Notes: generated by a model from the sequence alone, not told the origin. A DNA stretch of 64,000 nt from Polynucleobacter rarus (GCF_003072505.1 NZ_NTGB01000001.1:2793622-2857621); one strand, 5' to 3'. Shown: positions 43,581 to 52,499, counted from the first letter of the stretch. Numbers and translations are program-made.

Positions 43581-44171
43581 GTGTTAACTTTAGCAAATCT
43601 AAATCGAAAAATGTCATTGAAGTTGGTGGTTGTAACAGTAATGATGTTTGGTTTTGGTTTCGCTTTGGTTCCAGCTTACCGTGCTATTTGTGAATTAACG
43701 GGTATCAATGTAGTAACAAATAAAAATGAGTATGGTATCAGGGCTTTTGGTTCTAAAGCAGTCAAAGAGAATACTCAAGTTCAAAGTGACAGAATAGTAA
43801 CGGTAGAGTTTGACTCGAATGTTAAAGGACTTTTAAGATTTAAGCCGGTGAAAAGCTATTTAGAAGTTCACCCAGGAGAGATAACTCAGATTGTGTACGA
43901 AGTTGTAAATGAACAAAATAGAGCAATCGTTGCCCAGGCTATACCGAGCTTTGCACCTAAAGTTGCTACCCAACACTTTACGAAGTTGGAGTGTTTTTGT
44001 TTTGAGCAACAAACATTGCAGCCGAAAGAATCTAAGCAAATGCCGGTAGTTTTTGTTATTGACAAGGATCTTCCGAAAGACGTCAAAACGATTACTTTGT
44101 CTTATACGTTTTTTGAAATTCTAGGGGCAGCTCCTGTGATTCGTAATGAAGTTAAACCTTCGAAAATTTAA
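43581..44171 (+). CDS. ctaG: cytochrome c oxidase assembly protein CtaG (Cox11)
   Basis: Copper chaperone delivering copper to the CuB site of subunit I, 196 residues. It has one membrane helix (VVVTVMMFGFGFALVPAYR) and a periplasmic beta domain with the copper motif CFCFEQQTL. The GTG start at 43581 is supported by AGGATAGG 8 bases upstream (43565-43572). An ATG at 43611 would cut the helix short and lacks a ribosome site. Confidence 0.94.
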   Translation: MLTLANLNRKMSLKLVVVTVMMFGFGFALVPAYRAICELTGINVVTNKNEYGIRAFGSKAVKENTQVQSDRIVTVEFDSNVKGLLRFKPVKSYLEVHPGEITQIVYEVVNEQNRAIVAQAIPSFAPKVATQHFTKLECFCFEQQTLQPKESKQMPVVFVIDKDLPKDVKTITLSYTFFEILGAAPVIRNEVKPSKI

Positions 44172-44182
44172 AGTATTAAATA

Positions 44183-44386
44183 ATGTCTGAAAATAAAACA
44201 CGCTCAACATTTTTACAGTCAATGGTGGCAATATTGTGGGCGTTTTTAGGCGTTAGAAAAGGTAAGGGCCAAGAGCAAGATATGGCCTCTTTGTCGTTTG
44301 TTCATGTAATAATTGCAGCAGTTGTTGGGGTAATCATTTTTATGGGACTCCTACTGTTAATTGTTAAATTAGTTTTATTAAAATAG
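44183..44386 (+). CDS. DUF2970 family small membrane protein
   Basis: A 67-residue protein. A first half with QSMVAILWAFLGVRKGK is followed by a membrane helix (VHVIIAAVVGVIIFMGLLLLIV). The pattern and place between ctaG and coxC fit DUF2970, a family seen with cytochrome oxidase genes in betaproteobacteria. Its role is unknown but is presumably in oxidase assembly. Confidence 0.88.
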   Translation: MSENKTRSTFLQSMVAILWAFLGVRKGKGQEQDMASLSFVHVIIAAVVGVIIFMGLLLLIVKLVLLK

Positions 44387-44416
44387 CTTATCAATATTTG
44401 TTTTTAGGAGCACTTT

Positions 44417-45277
44417 ATGTCGTCAATACCTACTCAAGCCCCATATTACTATGTGCCTGAGCCATCACGCCATCCAGTCATGGCTTGCCTTGGCTTACTA
44501 TCCTTTGGATTCGGAATGTCCCAATGGGTCAATGGTCACCAATGGGGTGCCTACCTTACAGGCTTTGGAATTCTTTGGCTATTGTTTGTTTTATACCAGT
44601 GGTTTGGCGATGCAATTGCTGAATCTGAAGGCGGTCTAAACAGTGTAAACGTTGATATTTCATATCGCTGGTCAATGAGTTGGTTTATTTTTTCTGAGAT
44701 TATGTTCTTCGCTGCGTTTTTCTCAGCATTGTTCTATGCTAGAAATATCGCAATGCCTTGGTTGGGTGACATTGATAGCCGCTTAATTTGGCCTAATTTT
44801 TCTGCTGTTTGGCCAAATGCTGGTCCTGGTGGATTAGTCGATAAATTCGAAACTATGGGTCCATGGCCTATTCCTACAATTAATACCGCAATTTTGTTGA
44901 CCTCAGGCTTAACAGTTACTTGGGCTCATCACGCCCTTAGAGAAAATCACCGTAAACAAGCTATTCAAGGTTTAGCCTTAACAGTTGGCCTTGGTTTTCT
45001 CTTTGTATGTTTACAAGTTTTTGAATATGTTCATGCTTATTCTGAACTGAACTTAAAGTTATCATCAGGCATTTATGGCTCAACATTCTTTATGCTCACA
45101 GGGTTTCATGGTTTCCATGTAACTTTAGGTGCAATAATGTTATCAGTCGTTCTTCGTCGTATGATTAAAGGACACTTTACTGCAGATAATCATTTCGGAT
45201 TTGAAGGAGCTGCTTGGTATTGGCACTTTGTCGACGTTGTTTGGCTCGGCTTATATTTGCTAGTTTATTGGATGTAA
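44417..45277 (+). CDS. coxC: cytochrome c oxidase subunit III
   Basis: A 286-residue seven-helix subunit. Family motifs are WSMSWFIFSEIMFFAAFFSA, LTVTWAHHALRE, the FHGFHVTLGA segment and the end AAWYWHFVDVVWLGLYLLVY. It stabilises subunit I and supports proton uptake. AGGAG lies 8 bases before the ATG. A bidirectional terminator follows. Confidence 0.96.
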   Translation: MSSIPTQAPYYYVPEPSRHPVMACLGLLSFGFGMSQWVNGHQWGAYLTGFGILWLLFVLYQWFGDAIAESEGGLNSVNVDISYRWSMSWFIFSEIMFFAAFFSALFYARNIAMPWLGDIDSRLIWPNFSAVWPNAGPGGLVDKFETMGPWPIPTINTAILLTSGLTVTWAHHALRENHRKQAIQGLALTVGLGFLFVCLQVFEYVHAYSELNLKLSSGIYGSTFFMLTGFHGFHVTLGAIMLSVVLRRMIKGHFTADNHFGFEGAAWYWHFVDVVWLGLYLLVYWM

Positions 45278-45290
45278 AAAGTATCGTTAA

Positions 45291-45317
45291 AAACCGCTGC
45301 ATAGTCAGCGGTTTTTT
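45291..45317. terminator. bidirectional intrinsic terminator after coxC
   Basis: AAACCGCTG, a 6-base loop and CAGCGGTTT form a 9-bp stem followed by TTT; on the other strand the stem is followed by TTTT from the upstream A run. It lies between the coxC stop and the convergent DUF2909 gene and can serve both. Confidence 0.92.
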
Positions 45318-45335
45318 TAACACCTAAATAATCAA

Positions 45336-45545
45336 TCAACTACCGACTCGTATTCCTGTACTTTGAATCCAGCCCATGTAATGGGAAAACCAAACAGCCG
45401 CAAACAAAAAAATGGATAAACCAATCCTTAGAAATAAGGACCTGACCATATTTGAACTTGAACCCTTATCACGCATCATAAAAAATAATGCGGACCCAAG
45501 ACTTAATAAAATGCAAACAAAAATTATTGGAATTAGTATTTTCAT
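45336..45545 (-). CDS. DUF2909 twin-transmembrane protein
   Basis: A 69-residue protein starting at the ATG at 45545 (MKILIPIIFVCILLSLGSAL). Two membrane helices are separated by the conserved loop FFMMRDKGSSSNMVRSLFLR, and the end is HYMGWIQSTGIRVGS. This matches DUF2909, which lies between coxC and SURF1 in many Burkholderiales. It is divergent from the SURF1 gene with 27 bases between starts. Confidence 0.88.
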   Translation of the reverse strand: MKILIPIIFVCILLSLGSALFFMMRDKGSSSNMVRSLFLRIGLSIFLFAAVWFSHYMGWIQSTGIRVGS

Positions 45546-45572
45546 ATAACAATTATCGCTTGAAATAAATTT

Positions 45573-46352
45573 ATGAACCAATACTCCTTTCGAAAAGACG
45601 TTCTCCAGAGAAAAACTGCATTTATATCGATGTTGTTTTTAGTTATCTTAGGTATACAGTTAGGTAATTGGCAACTACGAAGAGCTGAATATAAAGAAAA
45701 TTTAGCTAATACGATTACTGCCAAGGAGAGTTTGTCCCCATTGTCAGCATCAGAAAAAAGGTGGTCGTTAAATGAAGCAATTTATCACCAGATGGTTGCA
45801 GATGGTGAGTGGTTGACCTCTGATGGTGTTTGGTTAGATAACCGACCACACCCTAATGGCCGTGACCCAAAGACAGGTATTACCACTGGATTTAATTTAT
45901 TGATGCCATTAAAAATAAAAGTTCAGCAACAGGATTTCATTATTTGGGTGAATCGAGGTTGGGCGCCGAGAAGTTTTACGCAAAGAGATTTAGTACCTCA
46001 GATTTTAGAGGTGAACACCACTGTTCGGATTAAGGGCGTTGTATTAGCTGATGCAGGTAAAACTTACAACATTGGGGAAGAAAACAATTCCACTGCAAGT
46101 GATGGTAAAAAATTAGTTCAAAATCTCAATATAGAAAATTTATCAAATAAATTGAACTTACCTTATCAACCATTTGTTCTGCGACAAGTGAACTCTAAGG
46201 ATTCAGATGGATTGGATCGCAATTGGCCAAGAATGGACTCAGGAGCATCTAAACACAATGCCTATGCATTGCAATGGTATGCATTATCACTAATGACCTT
46301 TTTATTTTGGTTATTTACCGGAATCCGCAAACAATCGAAAAGATTGGGATAA
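45573..46352 (+). CDS. SURF1 family cytochrome oxidase assembly protein
   Basis: A 259-residue protein with two membrane helices flanking a periplasmic domain. Family motifs are LGNWQLRRAEYK near 32-43, DGVWLDNRPHPNGRDPKTG, FIIWVNRGWAPRS and the C-terminal HNAYALQWYALSLMTFLFW. SURF1 proteins help insert heme a into subunit I. It is followed by other heme a and copper assembly genes. Confidence 0.94.
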   Translation: MNQYSFRKDVLQRKTAFISMLFLVILGIQLGNWQLRRAEYKENLANTITAKESLSPLSASEKRWSLNEAIYHQMVADGEWLTSDGVWLDNRPHPNGRDPKTGITTGFNLLMPLKIKVQQQDFIIWVNRGWAPRSFTQRDLVPQILEVNTTVRIKGVVLADAGKTYNIGEENNSTASDGKKLVQNLNIENLSNKLNLPYQPFVLRQVNSKDSDGLDRNWPRMDSGASKHNAYALQWYALSLMTFLFWLFTGIRKQSKRLG

Positions 46353-46379
46353 TAGAAGATTGCCAAAAATTATGAATTT

Positions 46380-47036
46380 ATGAACGAAGATACTCCACTC
46401 ATACCAGCGTCCAAAATAAACTCAATGCCAATGTCGAATGTAAGAAAAGGTCGTTGGCAGATGTTTTTACTGTTAATGGTCTGCGCGGCCCCTGTCATTG
46501 CTTCATATGTCACCTTTTATTTAATAAAGCCAAGAGGTGGACAAACTAACTATGGCGAATTGGTATTTCCAGTTGAACCAGTTCCTGCCGAATTTCTTTT
46601 ACCAAAAGTTCAAGGTAAATGGACGCTATTGATGGCAAGACCTGCACAAAACTGTGAAACTGATGAAGAGAATTGTATAAAACAATTATATTTAATGAGG
46701 CAAGTTCGTGCTGCAATGGGTAAGGAAAAATCAAGATTGCAAATTGTTTGGCTAGTTAGTGATCAGGGAACTGTTAGTGACAAAATTCTAAAAGCTTATG
46801 ATCCAGAAATTGCTGGGGTCAATATTATTCAGATGCCACAAGCCGGGATTGATCGTGAGCAACTCGATACTTGGTTAAATTTGCAGCACAATCCTAATGC
46901 ATTACAACTATTGGATCCAAGCGGTGCAAGAATGATGCAATATCCAGTCAGTAAAGATGGACCAGTATTCAATAAGATGCGTAAAGATATCGAAAAGCTA
47001 TTGAAGTGGAATCCAACGGGTAAGACAGGTTCGTAA
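46380..47036 (+). CDS. thioredoxin-like membrane protein of the cytochrome oxidase cluster
   Basis: A 218-residue protein with one N-terminal membrane helix (MFLLLMVCAAPVIASYVTFY) and a periplasmic domain. The domain holds two cysteines 7 apart (NCETDEENC), and the end LDPSGARMMQYPV is typical of thioredoxin-like folds. It has no CxxC motif. The position between SURF1 and ctaA is conserved in Burkholderiales, where it is usually left unnamed. A role in oxidase maturation is an inference from context. The stop shares one base with the ctaA start. Confidence 0.75.
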   Translation: MNEDTPLIPASKINSMPMSNVRKGRWQMFLLLMVCAAPVIASYVTFYLIKPRGGQTNYGELVFPVEPVPAEFLLPKVQGKWTLLMARPAQNCETDEENCIKQLYLMRQVRAAMGKEKSRLQIVWLVSDQGTVSDKILKAYDPEIAGVNIIQMPQAGIDREQLDTWLNLQHNPNALQLLDPSGARMMQYPVSKDGPVFNKMRKDIEKLLKWNPTGKTGS

Positions 47037-48145
47037 TGATGTCCTTGAAGTTGATCATTCAGCTAGCAGCTATCGCCTTATTTATGGGGGCGATTCCACT
47101 TATCATCAACGCTTATAGGGGTAATAAGTTGGGGCTTCACCACTTGAGCTCCATTACATTGTTTATTACCTTTGATTTAGTCTTATTTGGGGCCTTTACT
47201 CGCTTAACTGATTCGGGCTTAGGTTGCCCAGACTGGCCAGGATGTTATGGACACTCGAACCCTTTATTGGCTTCAGAGCAAATATCGCTCGCACAATCTC
47301 AAATGCCTTTTGGCCCCGTAACAGAAAGTAAAGCTTGGATAGAAATGTTACATCGTTACTTCGCTAGCGGGGTCGGTTTTTTGATTTTAAGTATTGCCAT
47401 ACTTTCATGGACTAATCGAAAAAAAATAGAAAAATGGATTACAAACTTAGCCATAGGATTATTTTTTTTGGTTTGCCTACAAGGTGCGTTCGGTGCATTT
47501 ACTGTAACACTCAAATTACAACCCATCATCGTGACAATACATTTGCTATTGGCACTTTTGCTGTTAATGGGATTAGTTGTTTTTAATCATGCGACTCACT
47601 TAAATTACCGTGAATTAAAGAAAGATCCTAAATATTTGAGGGTCCATACAATTGGACTTTTAATGGTGTGTAGCATACAAATATTTTTAGGAGCGTGGGT
47701 AAGTACCAACTACGCCGTTTTAGCTTGCCAAGATTTTCCGAGCTGTAATGGGAGTTTCATGCCACCTATGGATTTTCAAAATGGCTTTACATTCTGGCGT
47801 GAACTGGGTAAGACTGTAACAGGTGATTACTTACCAATACAGGCTTTAATAGCGATTCATTGGCTTCATCGTGTTTTTGCAGCAATTGTTTTTCTGTCGG
47901 TCATTACTTTTTACTTTAACTACCGAAAGCTCAGTTTATCGGGATCTTCGAATTGGCATTTGATCCTTAGAAAGTGGTTAAAAATTTTAGTGGGATTGGT
48001 CGTATTACAATTTGTAACTGGAATTTCTAACGTAGTGCTAAATTGGCCATTAATCGCAGCTTTAATTCATACTGGCGGTGCTGCACTTTTAATCATCACT
48101 GCAACAAAGTTACTATTGTTGGCTTCACCAAAACCTAATTATTAA
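47036..48145 (+). CDS. ctaA: heme A synthase (COX15/CtaA)
   Basis: Oxidises heme O to heme A, 369 residues with eight membrane helices. The conserved GAFTRLTDSGLGCPDWPGCYG is at about 57-77, the heme histidines are in EMLHRYFASGVGF and IHWLHRVFAAIVF, and the second Cys pair is ACQDFPSCNG. Two ATGs in a row start the gene at 47036, overlapping the previous stop. Confidence 0.95.
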   Translation: MMSLKLIIQLAAIALFMGAIPLIINAYRGNKLGLHHLSSITLFITFDLVLFGAFTRLTDSGLGCPDWPGCYGHSNPLLASEQISLAQSQMPFGPVTESKAWIEMLHRYFASGVGFLILSIAILSWTNRKKIEKWITNLAIGLFFLVCLQGAFGAFTVTLKLQPIIVTIHLLLALLLLMGLVVFNHATHLNYRELKKDPKYLRVHTIGLLMVCSIQIFLGAWVSTNYAVLACQDFPSCNGSFMPPMDFQNGFTFWRELGKTVTGDYLPIQALIAIHWLHRVFAAIVFLSVITFYFNYRKLSLSGSSNWHLILRKWLKILVGLVVLQFVTGISNVVLNWPLIAALIHTGGAALLIITATKLLLLASPKPNY

Positions 48146-48148
48146 TTA

Positions 48149-49030
48149 ATGAGTAATTCAACTTCTTTACCTATCCCTAAATGGCGTCAATATTATTTAT
48201 TGACGAAACCTAGAGTCACTCAGTTAGCGGTCTTTTGCGCCATCATTGGGATGTTTTTAGCTGTTCCTGGCATGGTGCCCTTAAAACCATTAATTGGCGG
48301 TTCAATTGGAATTTGGTTATTGGCAAGTGCGGCGTTCAGTGTGAATTGTTTAATTGAACAAAAGGTAGATGCCAAAATGAAGAGAACTTCTTGGCGTCCA
48401 TCTGCCACTGGCGATGTAACGGTTAATCAAATATTAATCTTTTCAGCGATTCTAGGTTGTCTAGGAATGGTGATCTTATGGTATTTTGCCAATCCCTTAA
48501 CCATGTGGTTAACTTTTGTAACTTTCGTTGGTTACGCGGTTATTTACACTTGGATTTTGAAGCCCGCTACTCCTCAAAACATTGTCATTGGTGGCCTGTC
48601 TGGTGCAATGCCACCTGCTTTGGGATGGGCGGCTGTTGCTAATGATTTATCGCCTGAGGCTTGGCTTCTAGTATTGATTATTTTTGCTTGGACGCCACCG
48701 CATTTTTGGGCTTTAGCCCTTTATCGACGAGAAGATTACGAAAAGTCTGGCCTGCCGATGTTACCCAACACCCATGGTGAAAAATTCACACTATTGCATA
48801 TCATTCTCTATACATTGATTCTTTTGGCAGCCTCAATATTGCCCTACGTTTATCAAATGAGCGGTTATTTATATTTGGCGAGTGCGCTTATTTTAGGTGG
48901 AGTATTCTTGTGGTATTCCATCAAACTATATTACAACTACTCCGATCAATTGGCTAAAAAGACATTTAAGTATTCAATTATCTACTTGTCTGTCTTATTT
49001 TTAGCTTTACTAGCAGACCATTATGTTTAA
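48149..49030 (+). CDS. ctaB: protoheme IX farnesyltransferase (heme O synthase)
   Basis: Prenyltransferase converting heme B to heme O, 293 residues and about eight membrane helices. The first Asp-rich motif is [20 protein letters not shown] near 66-85. The second region is [20 protein letters not shown]. It supplies ctaA with substrate. It overlaps the sco gene by 8 bases. Confidence 0.96.
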   Translation: MSNSTSLPIPKWRQYYLLTKPRVTQLAVFCAIIGMFLAVPGMVPLKPLIGGSIGIWLLASAAFSVNCLIEQKVDAKMKRTSWRPSATGDVTVNQILIFSAILGCLGMVILWYFANPLTMWLTFVTFVGYAVIYTWILKPATPQNIVIGGLSGAMPPALGWAAVANDLSPEAWLLVLIIFAWTPPHFWALALYRREDYEKSGLPMLPNTHGEKFTLLHIILYTLILLAASILPYVYQMSGYLYLASALILGGVFLWYSIKLYYNYSDQLAKKTFKYSIIYLSVLFLALLADHYV

Positions 49031-49631
49031 AAAACTCCTCTCTACCAAGGCTATAAAATTTTCTATCGCCTTATGCCTACTCTCTGCTTTATTTGCCTGT
49101 GATAATGTTCCCCCAAAATTCTTAAATACGGATATCACTGGCTCAACGGCATTTAACCCTAACTTTGAACTAGTCGACCATCTAGGCAACGTCAGGCACT
49201 TAGCTGACTTCAAAGGAAAAGTTGCCATTATTTTCTTTGGATTTACCCAGTGCCCGGATGTCTGCCCGACGACATTAAATGAAATTAAAGAAGTAAAAGA
49301 GTTATTGGGTAAAGATAAAGATAAACTTCAGGTCATTTTTATTACAGTCGATCCTGATAGAGATACTCAAGAAATCTTAGCGCAATATGTACCGAGTTTC
49401 GACCCTAGTTTCTTAGGTTTAAGACCAGCAACTCCTGAAGCATTGGAACAAGTTGTGAAAGGTTATAAGATATTTGTCCAAAAAGATTATTCAAAGGACG
49501 GTAAAAACTACACAATCAACCATACCGCCGGCAGCTATGTAGTGGATAAAGAGGGTAAATTACGTTTGTTTATTAAGCACAATCAAGGTGCCATAGGACT
49601 AGTGAATGATTTAAAGCAGTTAATGAATTAG
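49023..49631 (+). CDS. SCO1/SenC-type copper chaperone lipoprotein
   Basis: A 202-residue lipoprotein (lipobox LFAC, Cys26) with a thioredoxin fold. The copper motif CPDVC is at 77-81 in [14 protein letters not shown], with the third ligand His near residue 164 in [11 protein letters not shown]. It delivers copper to the CuA site of coxB. The TAG stop shares four bases (TTAG) with the convergent rpoH stop. Confidence 0.94.
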   Translation: MFKKLLSTKAIKFSIALCLLSALFACDNVPPKFLNTDITGSTAFNPNFELVDHLGNVRHLADFKGKVAIIFFGFTQCPDVCPTTLNEIKEVKELLGKDKDKLQVIFITVDPDRDTQEILAQYVPSFDPSFLGLRPATPEALEQVVKGYKIFVQKDYSKDGKNYTINHTAGSYVVDKEGKLRLFIKHNQGAIGLVNDLKQLMN

Positions 49632-50548
49632 GCGCTTAGAGCGGATTTCATTTTCTTAAGAGCAGCTGCCTCGATTTGACGCACTCTTTCAGCAGAAATT
49701 TGCAACTCATCCGCTAAATCATGTAATGTTAAAGCAGTACCACCAACAAGGTTAGGCAACCAACGAGATTCAATAATTCTGCGTGAGCGTTCGTCCAAAG
49801 AGGCAAGAGCTATCTGCAGACCATCCACTTCTTGATTCATATCCTCTTGCTTCATGAGTACATGAGTCGGTTCAAGACTGGAATCTGACATCCAACTACC
49901 TTGCTCACGAACTTCACCATCTTCATTTTCTGGCTCTAAGGCAATGTCAGCAGCAGAGAGACGGATTTCCATTTCTCGCACATCGTGTTGATTAACGTCT
50001 AAAGCCTTGGCTAGATTTGTGATTTCATCAGAGCTAAGAGCATTTAAAGTAGGCTTATTACTTCTTAAATTAAAAAATAATTTTCTTTGCGGTTTGGTTG
50101 TAGCAACCCTGACAAGACGCCAATTTTTTAAAATAAACTCATGAATTTCAGCTTTTATCCAAAAAATAGCATAAGAAACTAAACGAACACCTTGATTCAC
50201 ATCAAAACGCTTAACAGCTTTCATTAAGCCAATATTTCCTTCTTGAATCAGGTCAGCATGCGGCAAACCATAACCAAGGTACTGCCGAGAAACAGAAACC
50301 ACTAAGCGTAAATGACTGAGAATAAGCTTTCTTGCTGATTCCAAATCATTTTCTTCTTGTAGTTTTTTTGCGTACTCAATTTCTTCCGAAGCAGTCAACA
50401 TCGGCATTTGATTCACTGCTGAAATGTAAGAGTCTAAGGAGCCAACTCCACCTGAGGGTAACACTGGCATTTGAGGTATGAGTGAAGCCCCCTTCTTCTT
50501 TGAAGGAATAACGTCAGAAGTTAAATGAACTAAATTTGCACTCATCAT
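49628..50548 (-). CDS. rpoH: RNA polymerase heat-shock sigma factor (sigma-32)
   Basis: Directs transcription of heat-shock genes, 306 residues. Region 2 holds DLIQEGNIGLMKAVKRFD and SYAIFWIKAEIHEFILKNW. The RpoH box QRKLFFNLRSNK, typical of sigma-32, is at about 155-166. Region 4 ends with LADELQISAERVRQIEAAAL. Two ATGs (50548 and 50545) begin the gene. The only strong ribosome site, GAGGAG, is about 15 bases upstream and is better placed for a three-codon ORF whose stop overlaps this start. A CIRCE operator lies 10 bases upstream. Confidence 0.96.
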   Translation of the reverse strand: MMSANLVHLTSDVIPSKKKGASLIPQMPVLPSGGVGSLDSYISAVNQMPMLTASEEIEYAKKLQEENDLESARKLILSHLRLVVSVSRQYLGYGLPHADLIQEGNIGLMKAVKRFDVNQGVRLVSYAIFWIKAEIHEFILKNWRLVRVATTKPQRKLFFNLRSNKPTLNALSSDEITNLAKALDVNQHDVREMEIRLSAADIALEPENEDGEVREQGSWMSDSSLEPTHVLMKQEDMNQEVDGLQIALASLDERSRRIIESRWLPNLVGGTALTLHDLADELQISAERVRQIEAAALKKMKSALSA

Positions 50549-50556
50549 ATGTTCAT
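50545..50556 (-). CDS. three-codon leader ORF overlapping the rpoH start
   Basis: ATG AAC ATA TGA on the minus strand, with GAGGAG 7 bases before its ATG. Its TGA overlaps the rpoH ATG at 50548. Translation of this minimal ORF could place ribosomes onto rpoH by re-initiation. The sequence is clear, but the role is inferred. Confidence 0.4.
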   Translation of the reverse strand: MNI

Positions 50557-50557
50557 T

Positions 50558-50584
50558 TTAGCACTCCTCTTTAAAGAGTGCCAA
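50558..50584. promoter_or_regulatory. rpoH: CIRCE operator (HrcA-binding site) upstream of rpoH
   Basis: TTAGCACTC, nine bases, GAGTGCCAA. It matches the CIRCE consensus TTAGCACTC-N9-GAGTGCTAA at 17 of 18 positions. It lies 10 bases before the rpoH start, in the untranslated leader, where HrcA repressor normally binds. The GAGGAG ribosome site lies in the loop and 3' arm of the hairpin it would form in RNA. No hrcA gene is in this window. Confidence 0.92.
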
Positions 50585-50781
50585 TCTTTTTCAATGATTT
50601 ATTAAAGGGTAAATTGATCAATATGGATATAAAAAATCGAGTTTGATTGGAGACAAAAAACTTAAAGAAGCCTTAAAAAATTAACGTCATTGAATTCCAT
50701 AGGAATAGTAAGGACTTATAAAATGAAGGTTAATATCATACTTGTTGCCCAAAAAGTTTTTTCTCATCATAATTAAACAAT

Positions 50782-51129
50782 ATGAAATCGACTTCCACAA
50801 TTGAACTCAATACTCAAAAGGCAGCCCATGCTTTTTGGAAAAAAATAGCTCTTCATTACGATGTAAGAAGGATAATTTTGTTTGGTAGTCGCGCCCGTAA
50901 TACGCACGAAAGTGATAGTGATGCGGATATTGCCGTACTCTTAAATGGAACTGCTGGACGTTTTATTACAACTAAGTTTGCCATGGATGACTTAGCCTAC
51001 GATGTACTTTTAGAAACTGGTATTCGGATTCAGCCATTACCCATTTGGCAAACAGAATGGGACCATCCTGAAAAATACTCTAATCCAGAGTTGCTGAAAA
51101 ACATTCAAGTAGAAGGTATTGTTCTTTGA
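50782..51129 (+). CDS. MNT-type nucleotidyltransferase, probable partner/antitoxin of the HEPN protein
   Basis: A 115-residue minimal nucleotidyltransferase. The motif GSRARNTHESDSDAD at 35-49 fits GS-x10-D-x-D, with metal ligands Asp47 and Asp49, and a possible third acid follows in YDVLLE. In characterised MNT/HEPN pairs such as MntA-HepT the MNT protein adenylylates and neutralises the HEPN toxin. It overlaps the HEPN gene by four bases. Most of the surrounding genes are housekeeping, so this pair is likely accessory. Confidence 0.85.
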   Translation: MKSTSTIELNTQKAAHAFWKKIALHYDVRRIILFGSRARNTHESDSDADIAVLLNGTAGRFITTKFAMDDLAYDVLLETGIRIQPLPIWQTEWDHPEKYSNPELLKNIQVEGIVL

Positions 51130-51515
51130 AAGCTAAAGAACTATTTGTAAAGGCTCAGACTGCTGCATCGTCAGCGAAAATACTGCTTGATTCAAAAGAT
51201 CTAGATGGTGCTTGTAACCGCGCTTATTACGCCATGTTTGATGCTGCTCGAGCCGCTCTTATAGCTACAGGCCACGAACAGGAAATTATTTTTACGAAAA
51301 CTCATAGTGGTCTAATTTCAAATTTCAGTCTTAAACTGGTCAAGACAGGTCAGGTTTCAGTTAGTTTAGGTAAATCTTTGAATAAGGTTGAAGATCTTCG
51401 TTTAATGGCGGACTATAAAGGCGATACAGTTGAGTATGAAGATGCGGCCTGGGCAGTTGAGCAAGCAAATATTTTCGTAATTGAACTTATCAATAGCTTT
51501 GGATTAAAGGCGTAG
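51126..51515 (+). CDS. HEPN-domain protein (COG1895 type)
   Basis: A 129-residue all-helical HEPN protein. The signature NRAYYAMFDAARAAL is at about 32-46, and the C-terminal EDLRLMADYKGD is the arginine-plus-ADY pattern of the COG1895 branch. The RNase motif R-x4-6-H of HepT-type toxins is not present, so RNase activity is uncertain. The start is TTG at 51126, overlapping the MNT stop as TTGA, with AGAAGG upstream. Together with the MNT gene it forms a possible two-gene toxin-antitoxin or nucleotide-transfer module. Confidence 0.82.
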   Translation: MKAKELFVKAQTAASSAKILLDSKDLDGACNRAYYAMFDAARAALIATGHEQEIIFTKTHSGLISNFSLKLVKTGQVSVSLGKSLNKVEDLRLMADYKGDTVEYEDAAWAVEQANIFVIELINSFGLKA

Positions 51516-51562
51516 TTTAAATGAAAAAATAGGATATAAAAATTGTGCAGGAATTTAGTAAG

Positions 51563-52459
51563 TTAATCACCAACTAATTCTTTTGCAAAAGCACCAGCAT
51601 CAAAAGGAATTAACTGATCTACTCCTTCACCAATACCGATTGCCATAATTTGAGGCAGAATGTGACTTGAAGATAAAACGTGGGAGATGGCGCATAAAAC
51701 TCCACCTTTAGCCGTTCCATCCATTTTGGTGATGATGAGACTTGAGAGATCAAGAGCCTCATGAAAGGCTTTCACTTGTGAAACCCCGTTTTGACCTGTA
51801 TTTCCATCTAATACCAAAACCGTATGATGAGGCGCAGACGGAATGAGTTTCTGAATAATTCGCTTAACCTTTTTGAGTTCTTCCATCAGATGGTTCTGAG
51901 TAGCCAGCCTACCTGCAGTATCAATCACTAAAACATCGACATTCCTAGCGATTGCAGCACCAATAGCATCATGTGCTACTGTGGCAGCATCACCTGTTGT
52001 TTGATTTATCACCTCAACCTGATTACGTTTACCCCACTCTGCAAGTTGTTCCCGGGCAGCCGCTCTGAATGTATCCCCAGCTGCAAGCAATACTTTCTTA
52101 TTCTGACGTTGTAAGGCATAACAAATCTTACCGATTGAAGTGGTTTTGCCTGCGCCATTGACACCTACAATTAGCCAAATTTCAGGATGATTTGTAGGGG
52201 TATGTGAAATTAGTGGATTATTAGTAAACTCTAAGGGTTGGAGAAGTTTAATAATTAACTTTTCAAGAGCTGATTTTAAAACTTCACCATTATCAATTTT
52301 TTCTTTTTTTGCAACAACTCGAAGTTGAGAAATAAGTTCGTTACTAGCATGAATACCAACATCGGCCATTAGTAATGATTCTTCTAAGGATTCAAAGAGT
52401 TCCTCATCAACACGAGTACGTTTGAAAATAGAAGAAAGAGATTTGCGCAGTCCGAACAT
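51563..52459 (-). CDS. ftsY: signal recognition particle receptor FtsY
   Basis: GTPase that docks SRP-ribosome complexes at the membrane, 298 residues. An N domain is followed by the G domain: GVNGAGKTTSIGKICYAL (P-loop), DTFRAAAREQL, DTAGR and TKMDGTAKGG. The acidic N-terminal A domain of E. coli FtsY is nearly absent, as in many betaproteobacteria. It is divergent from the M16 peptidase genes, its usual neighbours. Confidence 0.96.
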   Translation of the reverse strand: MFGLRKSLSSIFKRTRVDEELFESLEESLLMADVGIHASNELISQLRVVAKKEKIDNGEVLKSALEKLIIKLLQPLEFTNNPLISHTPTNHPEIWLIVGVNGAGKTTSIGKICYALQRQNKKVLLAAGDTFRAAAREQLAEWGKRNQVEVINQTTGDAATVAHDAIGAAIARNVDVLVIDTAGRLATQNHLMEELKKVKRIIQKLIPSAPHHTVLVLDGNTGQNGVSQVKAFHEALDLSSLIITKMDGTAKGGVLCAISHVLSSSHILPQIMAIGIGEGVDQLIPFDAGAFAKELVGD

Positions 52460-52499
52460 AGATTAATATTTTAAGCGAAGATATAGGGGAATACAAAGA

